Source: Crocinitomicaceae bacterium (GTDB lineage: Bacteria; Bacteroidota; Bacteroidia; Flavobacteriales_D; Crocinitomicaceae). From it: a stretch of 64,000 nucleotides of DNA. The translations under genes and the position numbers were made by a program. Location of the stretch: contig JADJYC010000011.1 of assembly GCA_016719925.1 (NCBI GenBank), forward strand, positions 22,469-86,468. The letters run 5' to 3'. The notes under the pieces were generated by a model. The model did no database searches. It had not been told where the DNA came from and was given only the letters and a program-made list of their open reading frames with translations. Positions 7,749 to 17,576 of the stretch are shown in pieces (positions within the stretch are counted from its first letter, which is position 1; each line of letters starts with the position of its first letter).

Positions 7749-8136
7749 TCAAGCCCAGTTAACCTTTCTGAAAATTGAGCCCGCAATGTTTGAAGAATTA
7801 AAATTAACAAGCAAGCCTAATTTTTTCTCTGATAATTTTAGATAAGTAATCAATTGTTTATGATGCACCTCAGTTAGATTTTCAATAGATTTTTATTTCA
7901 ATGATTACTTTTTCTTCAACGAGAATATCAAGTCGATATCCAACGTCAACTTTTATTTCATCATAGAACATTGGAAGAGGAACTTGAGCGCGTGCTGAAA
8001 GCCCGGATTTTTTTATTTCATACATCAGAGCAGCTTCGTAGGCAGATTCCAACAAGCCGGGTCCAAGTTTATTAAACACTTTGAAAATGCAGCCTCTAAG
8101 GCAATAGGAAATTTCATTCTCACTCATCCTTCTCAC
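7749..8136 (-). CDS. GxxExxY family protein (one frameshift)
   Basis: The family motif is plain: GPGLLESAYEAAL (G-x-x-E-x-x-Y), preceded by ISYCLRGCIFKVFNKL. It is followed by VDVGYRLDILVEEKVIIEIK, a PD-(D/E)xK-like nuclease core with D in YRLDILV and E-x-K in IEIK. The frame breaks after that; removing one T from the run at 7890-7894 restores the expected tail (IENLTEVHHKQLITYLKLSEKKLGLLVNFN) up to a stop at 7749, giving about 128 aa, the usual family length. The function is unknown; a nuclease fold is suggested by the motif layout. It is bounded on both sides by related direct repeats. Confidence 0.85.
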
Positions 8137-8184
8137 ATTTGATTCATTGCGAAGGTAATCGAATTTTCAATATAAGGACAATTT

Positions 8185-8340
8185 TTTATCAGCGAGAATC
8201 AGCAAAATAAATCTGCGCAAATCTGCGAAATAAATCTGCGCATATCTGCGGGGAAAAACAAACCAATCTTTTGGAAAAACTCCCGCTGATTATCGCTGAA
8301 AAGATTCGCTGATTTTAAGGAAATTTTTGAACAAACATAG
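8185..8340. repeat. ATCTGCG/ATCAGCG repeat block right of the GxxExxY gene
   Basis: 8185-8262 is a series of short words (ATCAGCGAGAATCAGC, then AAATCTGCGCAAATCTGCG and variants). 8281-8340 is the direct copy of 7641-7702. Such words recur across Bacteroidota genomes. No gene is present in 8137-8409. Confidence 0.7.
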
Positions 8341-8409
8341 TTTTTACTTCGCAAATCTAAATCTGCATAATAAATCTGTGGCCAACATTTTCAACAAATT
8401 CGGGCGTAC

Positions 8410-10147
8410 TTAAATACGGCTCTGATACGTATACAAATTATAATATCTGCCCTGTTTCGCAATCAGCTCATCATGTGTTCCGCGCTCTTCAATTTTTCCA
8501 TGTTCGATGACCAGAATCTGATTTGCCTGACGGATGGTGCTTAATCTGTGCGCGATAACAAAAGTGGTTCTTCCTTTCATTAATTCAGACAAACTTTTTT
8601 GGATCAGTGATTCACTTTCCGTATCGAGTGAAGATGTTGCTTCATCGAGAATCAGAATTTTTGGATCAGCTAAAATGGCACGCGCAATGGCAATCCGCTG
8701 ACGTTGTCCGCCGGATAATTTAACTCCTCTTTCTCCAATAACTGTGTCCAGGCCTTGTTCAAAACGATCAGTAAATTCATATACATAAGCAGCATTCACA
8801 GCATTCAAAAGTTGCTCTTCTGTTGCGTTTGGTCTTGGGAATAAAATATTTTCTTTGATAGTTCCTTCAAAAAGAAAATCATCTTGTAAAACAACTCCTA
8901 AAAATTGTCTGTATGATCCAAGATTTACAGTTGACAAATCAATTCCGTCTAAGGTGATTTTTCCGGATTGAGGTTGTAAAAATGTTGCAGCCAAACCTGC
9001 GATGGTGGATTTTCCTGAACCAGATGAACCAACTAATGCAGTCACACTTCCCGGAGGAGCATCAAAAGAAACTTCGTGTAAAACTTCTTTCCCTTCTTCA
9101 TAAGCAAATGAAACATTGCTGAATTTGATATCACCATTTGTCAGCTGCAGATTGTGTGTTCTTACTGCATCGTCATTTTCCGGTGAAGCATTCATGATTT
9201 CTGCTGTGCGGTCCAATCCTGCAAATGCTTCGGTCATCTGACTTCCGATATTGCTCATCTGAATAATTGGTGCAATCATAAATCCAAGTAAAACAGTGAA
9301 AGCAAAAAAGTCTCCGGTTGACATCTGATCATTCATCATTAAATATCCTTCGATGCCCATAATACAAACTGAACCTACGCCTAACAAAAAAGTGGCAAGA
9401 CTTGTAACCATTGAGGTAGCAGTCAAACTGCTTTTTACATTTTCAAAAAGCTGATCAGCACCCCGTTCAAAAATTTTGTTTTCCTGATTTTCTGCATTAA
9501 ATCCTTTGATGACTCTCACACCTGAAATTGTTTCAGTCAATCGGCCTGTAACATCTGCATTTAATTTTCCACGCTCTTTAAAAATGGGTCTGATTTTTCC
9601 AAAAGCTTTCATAGCGATAAATGCAAAAACACCAATCGGAATTAAAGTAGATAACGTCATAATCCAGTTGATTTTAATCAGCCAGATTAACGCAACAATG
9701 GCGGTCAGTGAACCTCCGATTAATTGCACAAAACCAGTTCCAACAAGGTTTCTGACTCCTTCCACATCTGTCATTATTCTGGAAACAAGTGCACCGGATT
9801 TGTTGTTATCAAAATAACTCACAGGCAGTGTCAGAACTTTTTTCTGCACCTGTACCCGCAACTGAGAAATTAAATGCTGCGCTTCTACACTCAACAATTT
9901 AGTCAGCCAGAAAGAAGTAATTGCCTGAACAGTAAGTGCAACTAAAACGGCTGCCAGAAAAATTTTCAGCAGGGCGTAATTGTCATTTGGAATAATATCA
10001 TCCAAAAGCATTTTGGTGGAATAGGGCAGTACCAGTCCTGCCGCACGACTGATCACAATCAAAATCAAACCAACAAAAAGAATCCGGCGGCGCGGCCAGA
10101 TGATGTCTTTAAAAAACCTGTTTCAGGGAAACTTTCTTTTTACTCAT
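8410..10147 (-). CDS. ABC exporter, MsbA-like half-transporter (one frameshift near the start)
   Basis: This is a fused membrane domain plus ATPase of about 578 aa. The ATPase has Walker A GSSGSGKST, Q-loop region VVLQDDFLFEG, signature LSGGQRQRIAIARA, Walker B ILILDEATSSLD and H-loop AHRLSTI, so it is complete. The six-helix membrane domain precedes it (SGALVSRIMTDVEGVRNLVGTG is typical of type IV exporters). The true start is the ATG at 10147 (MSKKKVSLKQVF); the run of six A at 10111-10116 has one base too many and breaks the frame 11 codons in. As a homodimer it could move lipid A precursors, lipid or drugs. Substrate cannot be told from sequence, hence no gene symbol. Confidence 0.9.
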
Positions 10148-10349
10148 AGCTTACAAAGGAACAAATAATTAGGGTATTTGTTTAAACATGTGTTGATTGA
10201 CGGATAAGAAGTTCAAATGTTTTAAATGAAACGAATTATTTTTCAAATCTGCTGTAATAGTTGGCGCGGAATAGGTTTTACCCTGGCAAGAACGGATTGA
10301 CTGTAGATTTTTAAAGATGTTACCACCTAAAAAAGATTATCTTCATTAA

Positions 10350-11482
10350 ATGAAATCAAAAGAAGAAATAAAAGAGTTTTACGACAACACGCTGAAACCC
10401 GAGTTGGAAAATCTGGATGAAAAAATAAATAAGGTCAATATCAGGTATTCATTTAAAAAGTATGGGATCTTTCTCATTCTTTTGCTTGCTGCAACAATTA
10501 TTCTCTTTTTACAACTGAAACATCATCACGCTTACAGAGGAGATAAAGATTTGGGCGTAAAAATGTTTGCACTTTTCTTTTTCGTAGCACTTTTTTTTCT
10601 GATTGTACTTTATGTTCTTCGAAGTTTCGGTTATCGGCCGGTTAGAAAGGAGTATATGATTCATGTTGTGCCGCAAATTGTAAAATTTGTAAATGAGTCG
10701 TGGAATTTTTTTCCGGATAAAGGAATAAGCAGAGAAGATTTTTATGCCACAGAATTGTTTCCGCTTCCATTGATGTCCAGAAATACAAGAAAATACCAAT
10801 CAACAGGGTTAATATCCGGCAACCTGAATAACGTTGATTTTAATGCAGCATATGTGCACAGTTATACTGTTAACGAAAGTTCTTCTTCAAAAAAAGATCA
10901 GAGAATTCATTCAATTCACAAAGGGTTATTTGCTGTTATTGATGTCAAAACACAATTTAAAAGTCCTTTGATTCTGAGATCCAAAGATCATTCTGTTGGA
11001 GAAAAAATTGGTCAGAAAATAACGGATTTTCTGGGACCGAATGTTTCAAAAAATATTTACCGGACCAACAATGGATAAGGTTCAAACCGGAAATGCTGAC
11101 TTAGATGGTTTGTTTGATGCCCAATGCAAGGATAATGATTGTTTAGTTCATTTTTTAAATTCAGAATGGCCGGCATTTTTACTGAAAATGAAAACAGATT
11201 ATAACATGAAATTTGATTCGCTTTTCAAAGAAAATAGAATGTATGTGGCAATTGATGGTTTGAAATATTCAGATTTTGGTGAATGGAATTCTTTTGTAAA
11301 TGAACCGGATTCTATTGCGTTAATTAATCAATACAACAATTTTTTGGGGCTGCTGGAAGAGGTAGACAAGATGTAATAATATCAGGGGATTTACACAAGT
11401 CATTAATCATATGGGATTGACGGCAACAGCTGTTGATTCAGGTGTGAGCAGTAAGATTTCAATCTACGATGTCAGATTATAA
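10350..11482 (+). CDS. DUF3137 membrane protein (two frameshifts)
   Basis: There are two membrane helices near the N-terminus (YGIFLILLLAATIILFLQL and MFALFFFVALFFLIVLYVL). They are followed by the DUF3137 body: FFPDKGISREDFYATELFPL, then an KYQSTGLISGNLNNVDFNAAYVHS block, and KGLFAVIDVKTQF. The frame breaks at GGG 11033-11035; removing a G gives ITDFLDRMFQKIFTG and the expected C-terminal half. A second indel near 11370 would extend the end from DKM-stop to CNNIRGFTQVINHMGLTATAV and a stop at 11482. That tail is open and coding-like, but this last step is less sure. DUF3137 genes often accompany lemA; it is not here. The function is unknown. Confidence 0.75.
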
Positions 11483-11518
11483 AAAAAACATTAAATTTGC
11501 ACTCCCAATCACCAAAAT

Positions 11519-11598
11519 GCCGAAGTGGCGGAATTGGTAGACGCGCACGACTCAAACTCGTGTTCGAAAGAGTAAGGGTTCGATTCCCTTCTTCGGTA
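11519..11598 (+). tRNA. tRNA-Leu (anticodon CAA)
   Basis: A class II tRNA: acceptor GCCGAAG pairs with CTTCGGT (last pair G-T), the D-arm is GGCGGAATTGGTAGACGC, the anticodon arm is CACGA-CTCAAAC-TCGTG with CAA, then a short variable arm and T-arm AGGGTTCGATTCCCTT. The CCA end is not encoded. Confidence 0.95.
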
Positions 11599-11610
11599 CA
11601 ATGCCTGATA

Positions 11611-11645
11611 ATACCGCTTAGAACCTCTAAGCGGTATTTTTTGTT
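11611..11645 (+). terminator. Intrinsic terminator after tRNA-Leu
   Basis: ATACCGCTTAGA and TCTAAGCGGTAT form a 12-bp perfect stem with a 3-nt loop, followed by a T run. Confidence 0.9.
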
Positions 11646-11668
11646 TAAAAATGTTGGTTTTGATCGTT

Positions 11669-11905
11669 AAAAATGGAGAATGAGGTTCGACTCCCATTCA
11701 ATATCTTTAGGCTCGCTTTTTGTATTCTTCCATAAAAAATTTTATGAAGAAAAATGTAGAAAAAGAATATCAACCAACTACCGCACAAAAAGTAAAACAA
11801 ATGAAAGGTTGGGAAAATCTGGACGACGAATTAGCACAAGGAATTGCAGAAATAGTTGTGAAATTTTCAGAATTATTTTACATCACTATTGCCCGTGAAA
11901 TGAGT
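11669..11905 (+). repeat. Diverged duplicated segment, copy 1
   Basis: This block aligns with 17200-17420 in the same orientation at roughly 70-75 percent identity by eye. Shared stretches are the GAnGTTCGACT-CCATT lead, ATCTTTAGGCTCGCTTTT, GTAAAACAAA and ATAGTTGTGAAATTTTCAGAATTATTTT. It holds the small gene at 11744. Confidence 0.65.
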
Positions 11906-11923
11906 TTGAATCCAATCCCCTGA
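11744..11923 (+). CDS. Small helical protein of unknown function (59 aa)
   Basis: The ATG at 11744 opens a 59-aa frame with a charged, helical core (QKVKQMKGWENLDDELAQGIAEIVVKFSELFYITIARE). The duplicate at 17.3 kb carries the same sequence interrupted by stops, so copy 1 is either the working version or a younger relic. Short proteins of this type, with WENLxDExAxxIxExIxxxSxLFY, occur in Bacteroidota accessory regions. No function is known to me. No good ribosome-binding site is visible, which is normal in this phylum. Confidence 0.45.
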   Translation: MKKNVEKEYQPTTAQKVKQMKGWENLDDELAQGIAEIVVKFSELFYITIAREMSLNPIP

Positions 11924-12029
11924 AACCGAAACTAATCTGAAAAAACTGGAAACAAAAACGAGCCAAAAACAAAACGGAGAAGACTTAAGGATTCCTGAAA
12001 TGTTCGAATTTACCCTTGCCTCCCTATTA

Positions 12030-15000
12030 CTATTCAATAATTAGTTTAACGGAATAGACTTCTAGATAATTTTCAGACTCAATGATTGAAAGGACATAAA
12101 TTCCAGGAGTTAGTTCATCTCTATGGATTTCAAGTTGATTGTTATTTACTTCATTATTTATGTAAAACTATTTGTCCCAATAAATCGTGAATTCGTATCG
12201 AGTAGTTTCCATTCAACTCCTGTCCAAAATAGAGCATAGTATAATCCGAAAATGGATTTGGATAGACTTTGAAGCAGCGTATGTACTTGATTCATTTTGC
12301 CCTAGGCAGATGTCTACAAAAACTAATACTGAGTCAGTCGCTGTGCATCCATTGACATCAATAAAATCGTAATAAATGTAGTGCATACCTTGACCTGCAA
12401 TAGCCGGATTAAATTCATTTGACGAAACACCATTCCCGTAATAAATGCCACCGGAAGGAGTGCCAGAAAGTATAACAGGAGGAGAATTGTCGCATAGTGT
12501 GTCATCCGAAAGTGGACTAAAGCTCACTGAGGGCAAAGAAAGTACTCGAGCTGCATTGACAAAATCGAATCACAACCATTTATAGTTTGCAAAGTGTCAT
12601 ACAGATCCCATTTTACAGATTGATTTTGGTCATAGATTAAGATGGAATCACCACTACAAATCTGAACAATTCCTTGATTGGTAATCGGAAGAGGCAGAAT
12701 TACATTCAGTTCTTTTGAAAGTACTGAATCGCAACCCATTATTGTCAAAACAGTATCATAATATACACCTCCTAGGTACCGGTATTCGCCAAATATCAAT
12801 AAGCTATCACCTTCACAAATTTGTGAAGAACTTAATATAACGGTTGCCGGCGGCATTAAAACATCTAACGCTTGCACGATAATCGAATCACAACCAAATA
12901 CGGTTTGTAGGGTGTCATAATAAACACCAGAGAAATACTTGTACTCTCCAAAAATTAATAGGCTATCGCCATCACAAATAACAAGTGAACTCATCTTAAT
13001 AATTGGCACCGACATCAAATTAAGTTGTTTCGAAATAACGGAATCACAGCCGTTTATTGTTTGCAGGGAATCAACGTAAATTCCTGCAACGGTCTGGTAA
13101 GTTCGAAAATCAGGGTGCTGTCTCCAGCACAGATATAAGTAGTATCAATGATTTCGGTTGGAATAAATGGGAGAGCTATTAATTCTTGGGAGGTTATTGA
13201 ATCACATCCATTTACGTTCTGAACAGTAGTGAAATAATTTCCGGCATTTGTTTCATATACTCCAAAAATTAGAACACTATCCCCACTACATAAATTTATT
13301 GAGGGCATAATTTGCGGAAATGGTTCAGGATAGGTTGTGATTACAAAACTTGTGTCTGCACTACAGGAATTAGCCGATGCAGTCACATCCAAATCAAAAA
13401 CTCCACTGGTATCAGTTACAAAATCTAAGCTACTACCTGTTTGAGTTTCTAAGCCAATAAGATTCCACTCAAATTGTACATTCGATGGGCTGTCCAAAAT
13501 TTCACCTGTCAGCGACGTTCCTTCGCATACTTCGGTTTGTAGAGAAAGATTTTGTAATACTGAATTACATGAGTAAATGGTATTTATTGCGGTATTCGTA
13601 ACGACATCCGGATTTGCATCAAAATATATTTTTGCCGTATTGTAAATACTTGTTCCAGCTGCCAGTCCAGATATAAGATCGATTCTGTATGTAATGAAAC
13701 CGTGACTTTCCGGTTCATTTGAGCTGCTGTCTGGAAGCATAATATTATCAAACGTGAATGTTACTTCTCCGTTTTCGGAAACATCAATGTTAACCGGATG
13801 ACTAAAAGCCAATGGCGCAAGCGTCTGCCACTCCAGATTGCTATCTAACATATCCTTTATAACAACCTTAGAAGCCACATCATTTCGTATTCTGAAAACG
13901 GATTGTATATTCAAGATGATCAGTAGTTGCTGAATATAGCCAAGGCTATCGATTCCTTTTGGTGTGCTTTATTTTATCATTAGGATCATATGCACATGTC
14001 AACACTTGCAACAAAGAATCAATAGAAGAAGAGGTGTTTCCCAACGAATCAATCACTATAGCTTCCAGATATGAGTTGAGTGTATCTCCCAAACTTGTAA
14101 AATCAGGCATTTCAACTAGAATGTCGATTGTTGAAAACGAAAAGTATTCCAGCGAGTCATAACTCCAATAAATATGTTGCCCTGATGTTGAATCCGGAAT
14201 AAATGAAGAGCTGATATAGGTAATTTCATTATCAAGTTCTAGATGAATTACTCCTGAGGGGTGTGTGGTTCCAGTATTTTGAAAATTCAACCAATAATTA
14301 ATAATAGTATTGCATTTAGGATAGCCTCCTACAAGTTCTGGTGTCAATATATCAACAAGTGTATCAAAGCAAAATCCAAAGTCGAGACTATCAATAACAC
14401 TGAATGACGGTAGAATCTGAACATTGTATAAGGCAGAATCCGAAGTTAAATACCAGTATGGCAAATCTTGAGGATAAATCTGATAACTTCCTGTTACCAC
14501 ATCTACAAATTGCACCGCATATTTTCCATCTATCTCGCTAAAGGTGAACGCTGTCTGCGGATTTGTCAGAATTTCAGCCAAATATATCCCTTCATCACCA
14601 ACATCACGCATACCGTTCTCATCATAGTCAATGAATACCTGACCACGCAGCTGCAATGGATCATACAAAAGATTCTCATATAAAGCAATTTTACTGTCTT
14701 GTTCCGAAGAAGAAAGTACATCCATGTCTCCGTCATTGTCAAGATCATCCGCAAATACGCTGGACGCTGCGTCAGCAATGAAATAAGTTGCCGTCAATGA
14801 CTGTGCTGGACCAAAAATGCAGTTGCCCGTGTTTTCGTGCCAGGCTATTTTATCATTAGTCTGAGTTGCTAAAAGTACATCAAGATCACCATCATCATCA
14901 AGGTCTTGGGCATAGATTGATAGTGCGACAGAAGCTGCAGAAATAATATGGGTGGTGAAACTACCTACTCCAGAATTTTCATGCCAAATTATTTTATTTG

Positions 15001-16816
15001 CCCATGCGGATAGAATATCATTGTCTCCGTCTTGATCCAAATCTATAGCGTATGTGCTGTAGCATTGAACATCATCTAAGATGATCTGCTGAGGGCCAAA
15101 TGTACCCGTTCCAGAATTTTGATACCAAGCAAGTTCTCCATCCCAGCTAGAAGCTGATATTACGTCGACATCGCTGTCACCATCCAAATCAATTGCAAAT
15201 ACATCCTCGGCCTTGTCAGCCAAATTTGTTATTACTATCATCGGACCAAAGGTACCTCCCCCAAGATTTTTAAACCAAGAAATTCTGTCATCATCCCAGG
15301 ATGCGGACAGAACATCCATGTCTCCATCGCCGTCCAAATCTTCGCTGTAAACTGAGGTTGGCAAATCAGGTAACGACGAAATTGTTTGTTGAGATCCAAA
15401 ATCTCCATTGCCAAGATTCTCAAACCAAAGTATTAAGTTATCACCGTTCGAGGCTGTCAGAATATCCAAATCACCATCACCGTCCAAGTCTGACGCGTGC
15501 ACAGTTAATGCAATATTTACCGTAGTTGATATGACTTTTTGATCACCATATTTTCCACCTCCAAGGTTTTCCACCCAAGCTATCTTGTCATCACCACTTG
15601 AAGCAGTAACTATATCTCCGTCTCCATCTCCATCCAAATCTGCCGTGATAACGGCTCGTGCAGATTGCGTTTTGTGAGTAATCAAATTCGGGGCGACAAA
15701 ATTAGCGTTTCCGGTATTTTCATGCACGCTTATTCCCGTTGCGATTGTGATTGAAATAAGATCGACTATTCCATCATTATTCATGTCACATGGATAAATA
15801 CTTTGAACATTAGCGCTAACTATGATTATTTGCTGTCCGGAAAATAGGCCTCCACCAAGATTTTCATGCCATGCTATTTTTCCATCATCCGAAGATGCTG
15901 AGATGATGTCGGGATCAGAATCCCCATCTAAATCTGCTGTCAAGACACACTGAGCGCCATCTGCGACCGCAGAAAGAATTTGCTGCGGACCAAATGTATT
16001 GCCTCCAAGATTCTCATACCACGCTATTTTATCATCACTATAGGACGCGGAAAGTATATCCAAATCTCCATCATTATCAAGGTCTAATACATGGACATTC
16101 ATCTCGTAACTGATACCATTTGCCAATGTAGTAATTACTTGTTGAGGCCCAAAACTGCCAGTACCGGAATTTACATAAAATGCGATTTTGTTATCCGTTG
16201 AAGACGCTGATACTAGGTCAAGATCTCCATCACCATCGAGGTCTACAACTCTCACAGCTTCCGCCCCGACTGCTAGAGTACTTATTATTTGTTGCGGACC
16301 AAAAATTGTATTTCCGAGGTTCTCATACCATGCAATCTTATTATCTTGAAACGACGCGGATATCACATCCAAATCGCCATCGTTGTCTAAATCACCAGTT
16401 CTGACACATCTTGCTTGAAATGCCTGAACTGAAATAATAACTGGCTGCCCAAAACTTCCATCACCAAAATTTTCATACCAAGCAATTTTGTGATCATCAT
16501 TTGAAGAGGTAAGGACATCAATATCACCATCCGCATCCAAATCAACCGCACGCACATCCGTAGCATTCCCAGAACTATGACTGATTTTTTGCTGAGGTCC
16601 GTAATCTCCGTTTCCAAAGTTTTTGCGCCAGGAGCAACCAACAAAAGAACCCGATCCAGAATAAAGCAAATCAGAATCGCCATCTCCATCCAAGTCTGCT
16701 GCAGTAATACAGTGGCCACCACCACCACTTTGTGATAGAGGTATCTGGGTAGAAAATTGGGATTGTACCCCCAATGATATAATCAAAATTAATCCGCTTA
16801 AGCCCAACTTTTTCAC
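12030..16816 (-). CDS. Giant T9SS-secreted protein with FG-GAP/VCBS and GCDS repeats (several frameshifts)
   Basis: A signal peptide (MKKLGLSGLILIISLGVQS) leads about 15 repeats of roughly 45-50 residues with DLDGDGDxDILSASxxDDKIAWYENLGxGxFGPQQII, the calcium-binding FG-GAP/VCBS blades of a beta-propeller. Next come an SdrD-B-like domain (LRGQVFIDYDENGMRDVGDEG) and the Bacteroidota repeat domain with CAYDPNDK and TFTFDNIMLPDSSSNEPESHGFITY. Then at least four copies of a C-x-GDSxLIFGEY-x-GVYYDTLQT-x-GCDSI unit follow, and a T9SS type A sorting domain (FKVYPNPFSDY...GNYSIRIHDLLGQIVLHK...ELTPGIYVLSI). The total is about 1,590 aa. The frame breaks near 13880-13950, 13105, 12546, 12290 and 12165; I treat these as assembly errors. 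It is likely a cell-surface or secreted adhesin. Confidence 0.8.
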
Positions 16817-17199
16817 AAGCCAAATTTTTTAATCTATTGATATTGGAGAAACTACAAATCTAACTGACAGAGAATCAAATATACGGCTTTTTTGATTAAA
16901 GCGACAGGACGGTGTCTGAGGTGCGATATCTATGTAAATATTTTATGTTCGATGACGCAGTGAAGTTATTTGCTGTCATATTGATTATAGTTTTATGCGG
17001 CTGAAGATTGCAAGCATTTCTTGGAACCTAAAATAAATAATTAACTCCCATGACGAATCGGCGTCAACTTTTCAAATCTCTGCAAAGAAGCAGGTAAAAA
17101 GTTAGACAACCTACCCACCCATTGTACAATATCGAACTTTGTTCGAAAATGGCAGTAGATTAAGTCTTCTGCCATTTTTTTATAAATCTTATTCCATAA
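16817..17199. other. Intergenic region with no convincing gene
   Basis: This is the divergent space upstream of the giant FG-GAP gene and left of segment copy 2. It must hold the minus-strand promoter of that gene, but no clear TTTG/TAnnTTTG pair was identified. Short leftward frames around 17041-17265 have no recognisable content. Confidence 0.4.
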
Positions 17200-17420
17200 A
17201 AATGGAAATTGAGATTCGACTGCCATTAATTTCTTTAGGTTCGCTTTTGAATTCTTTCTCACCAAAATTAATGAAGGATAAAAAGGAAAAAAATATCAAT
17301 GAACCTCTCTGTGCAAAAAAGGTAAAACAAAAATAAGACTAGGAAAATATAGAGATGTATTAACACAACAAATTGCAAACATAGTTGTAAAATTTTCGGA
17401 ATTATTTTTCAATACTGTTG
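17200..17420 (+). repeat. Diverged duplicated segment, copy 2 (decayed gene)
   Basis: This is the same segment as 11669-11905. The small gene begins (MKDKKEKNINEPLCAKKVKQK) but stops where copy 1 continues. The rest of the homologous DNA, up to ATAGTTGTAAAATTTTCGGAATTATTTTT, is still visible, so this copy is a pseudogene. Confidence 0.6.
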
Positions 17421-17576
17421 TTTTGCTTTGTAGGAGTCCGTTTTTCAAAGAAAGAATATGCTTTCTTTATTGATAAGGGTAGTGCAATAATTTTTTTCTA
17501 TCTTTAGAATCACTCTGTGTAAAATTTATTCCCAAATGGTTCTATTGAAATTAATCCGCTTGCTAATTCACTTTTT

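Noticed and set aside
11509..11697. Leftward 62-aa frame with RRRESNPYSFEHEFES
   Set aside because: It is the reverse complement of tRNA-Leu and its terminator.
14468..16728. Several short frames opposite the giant FG-GAP gene
   Set aside because: They are shadows of the repetitive coding strand and have no recognisable protein content.
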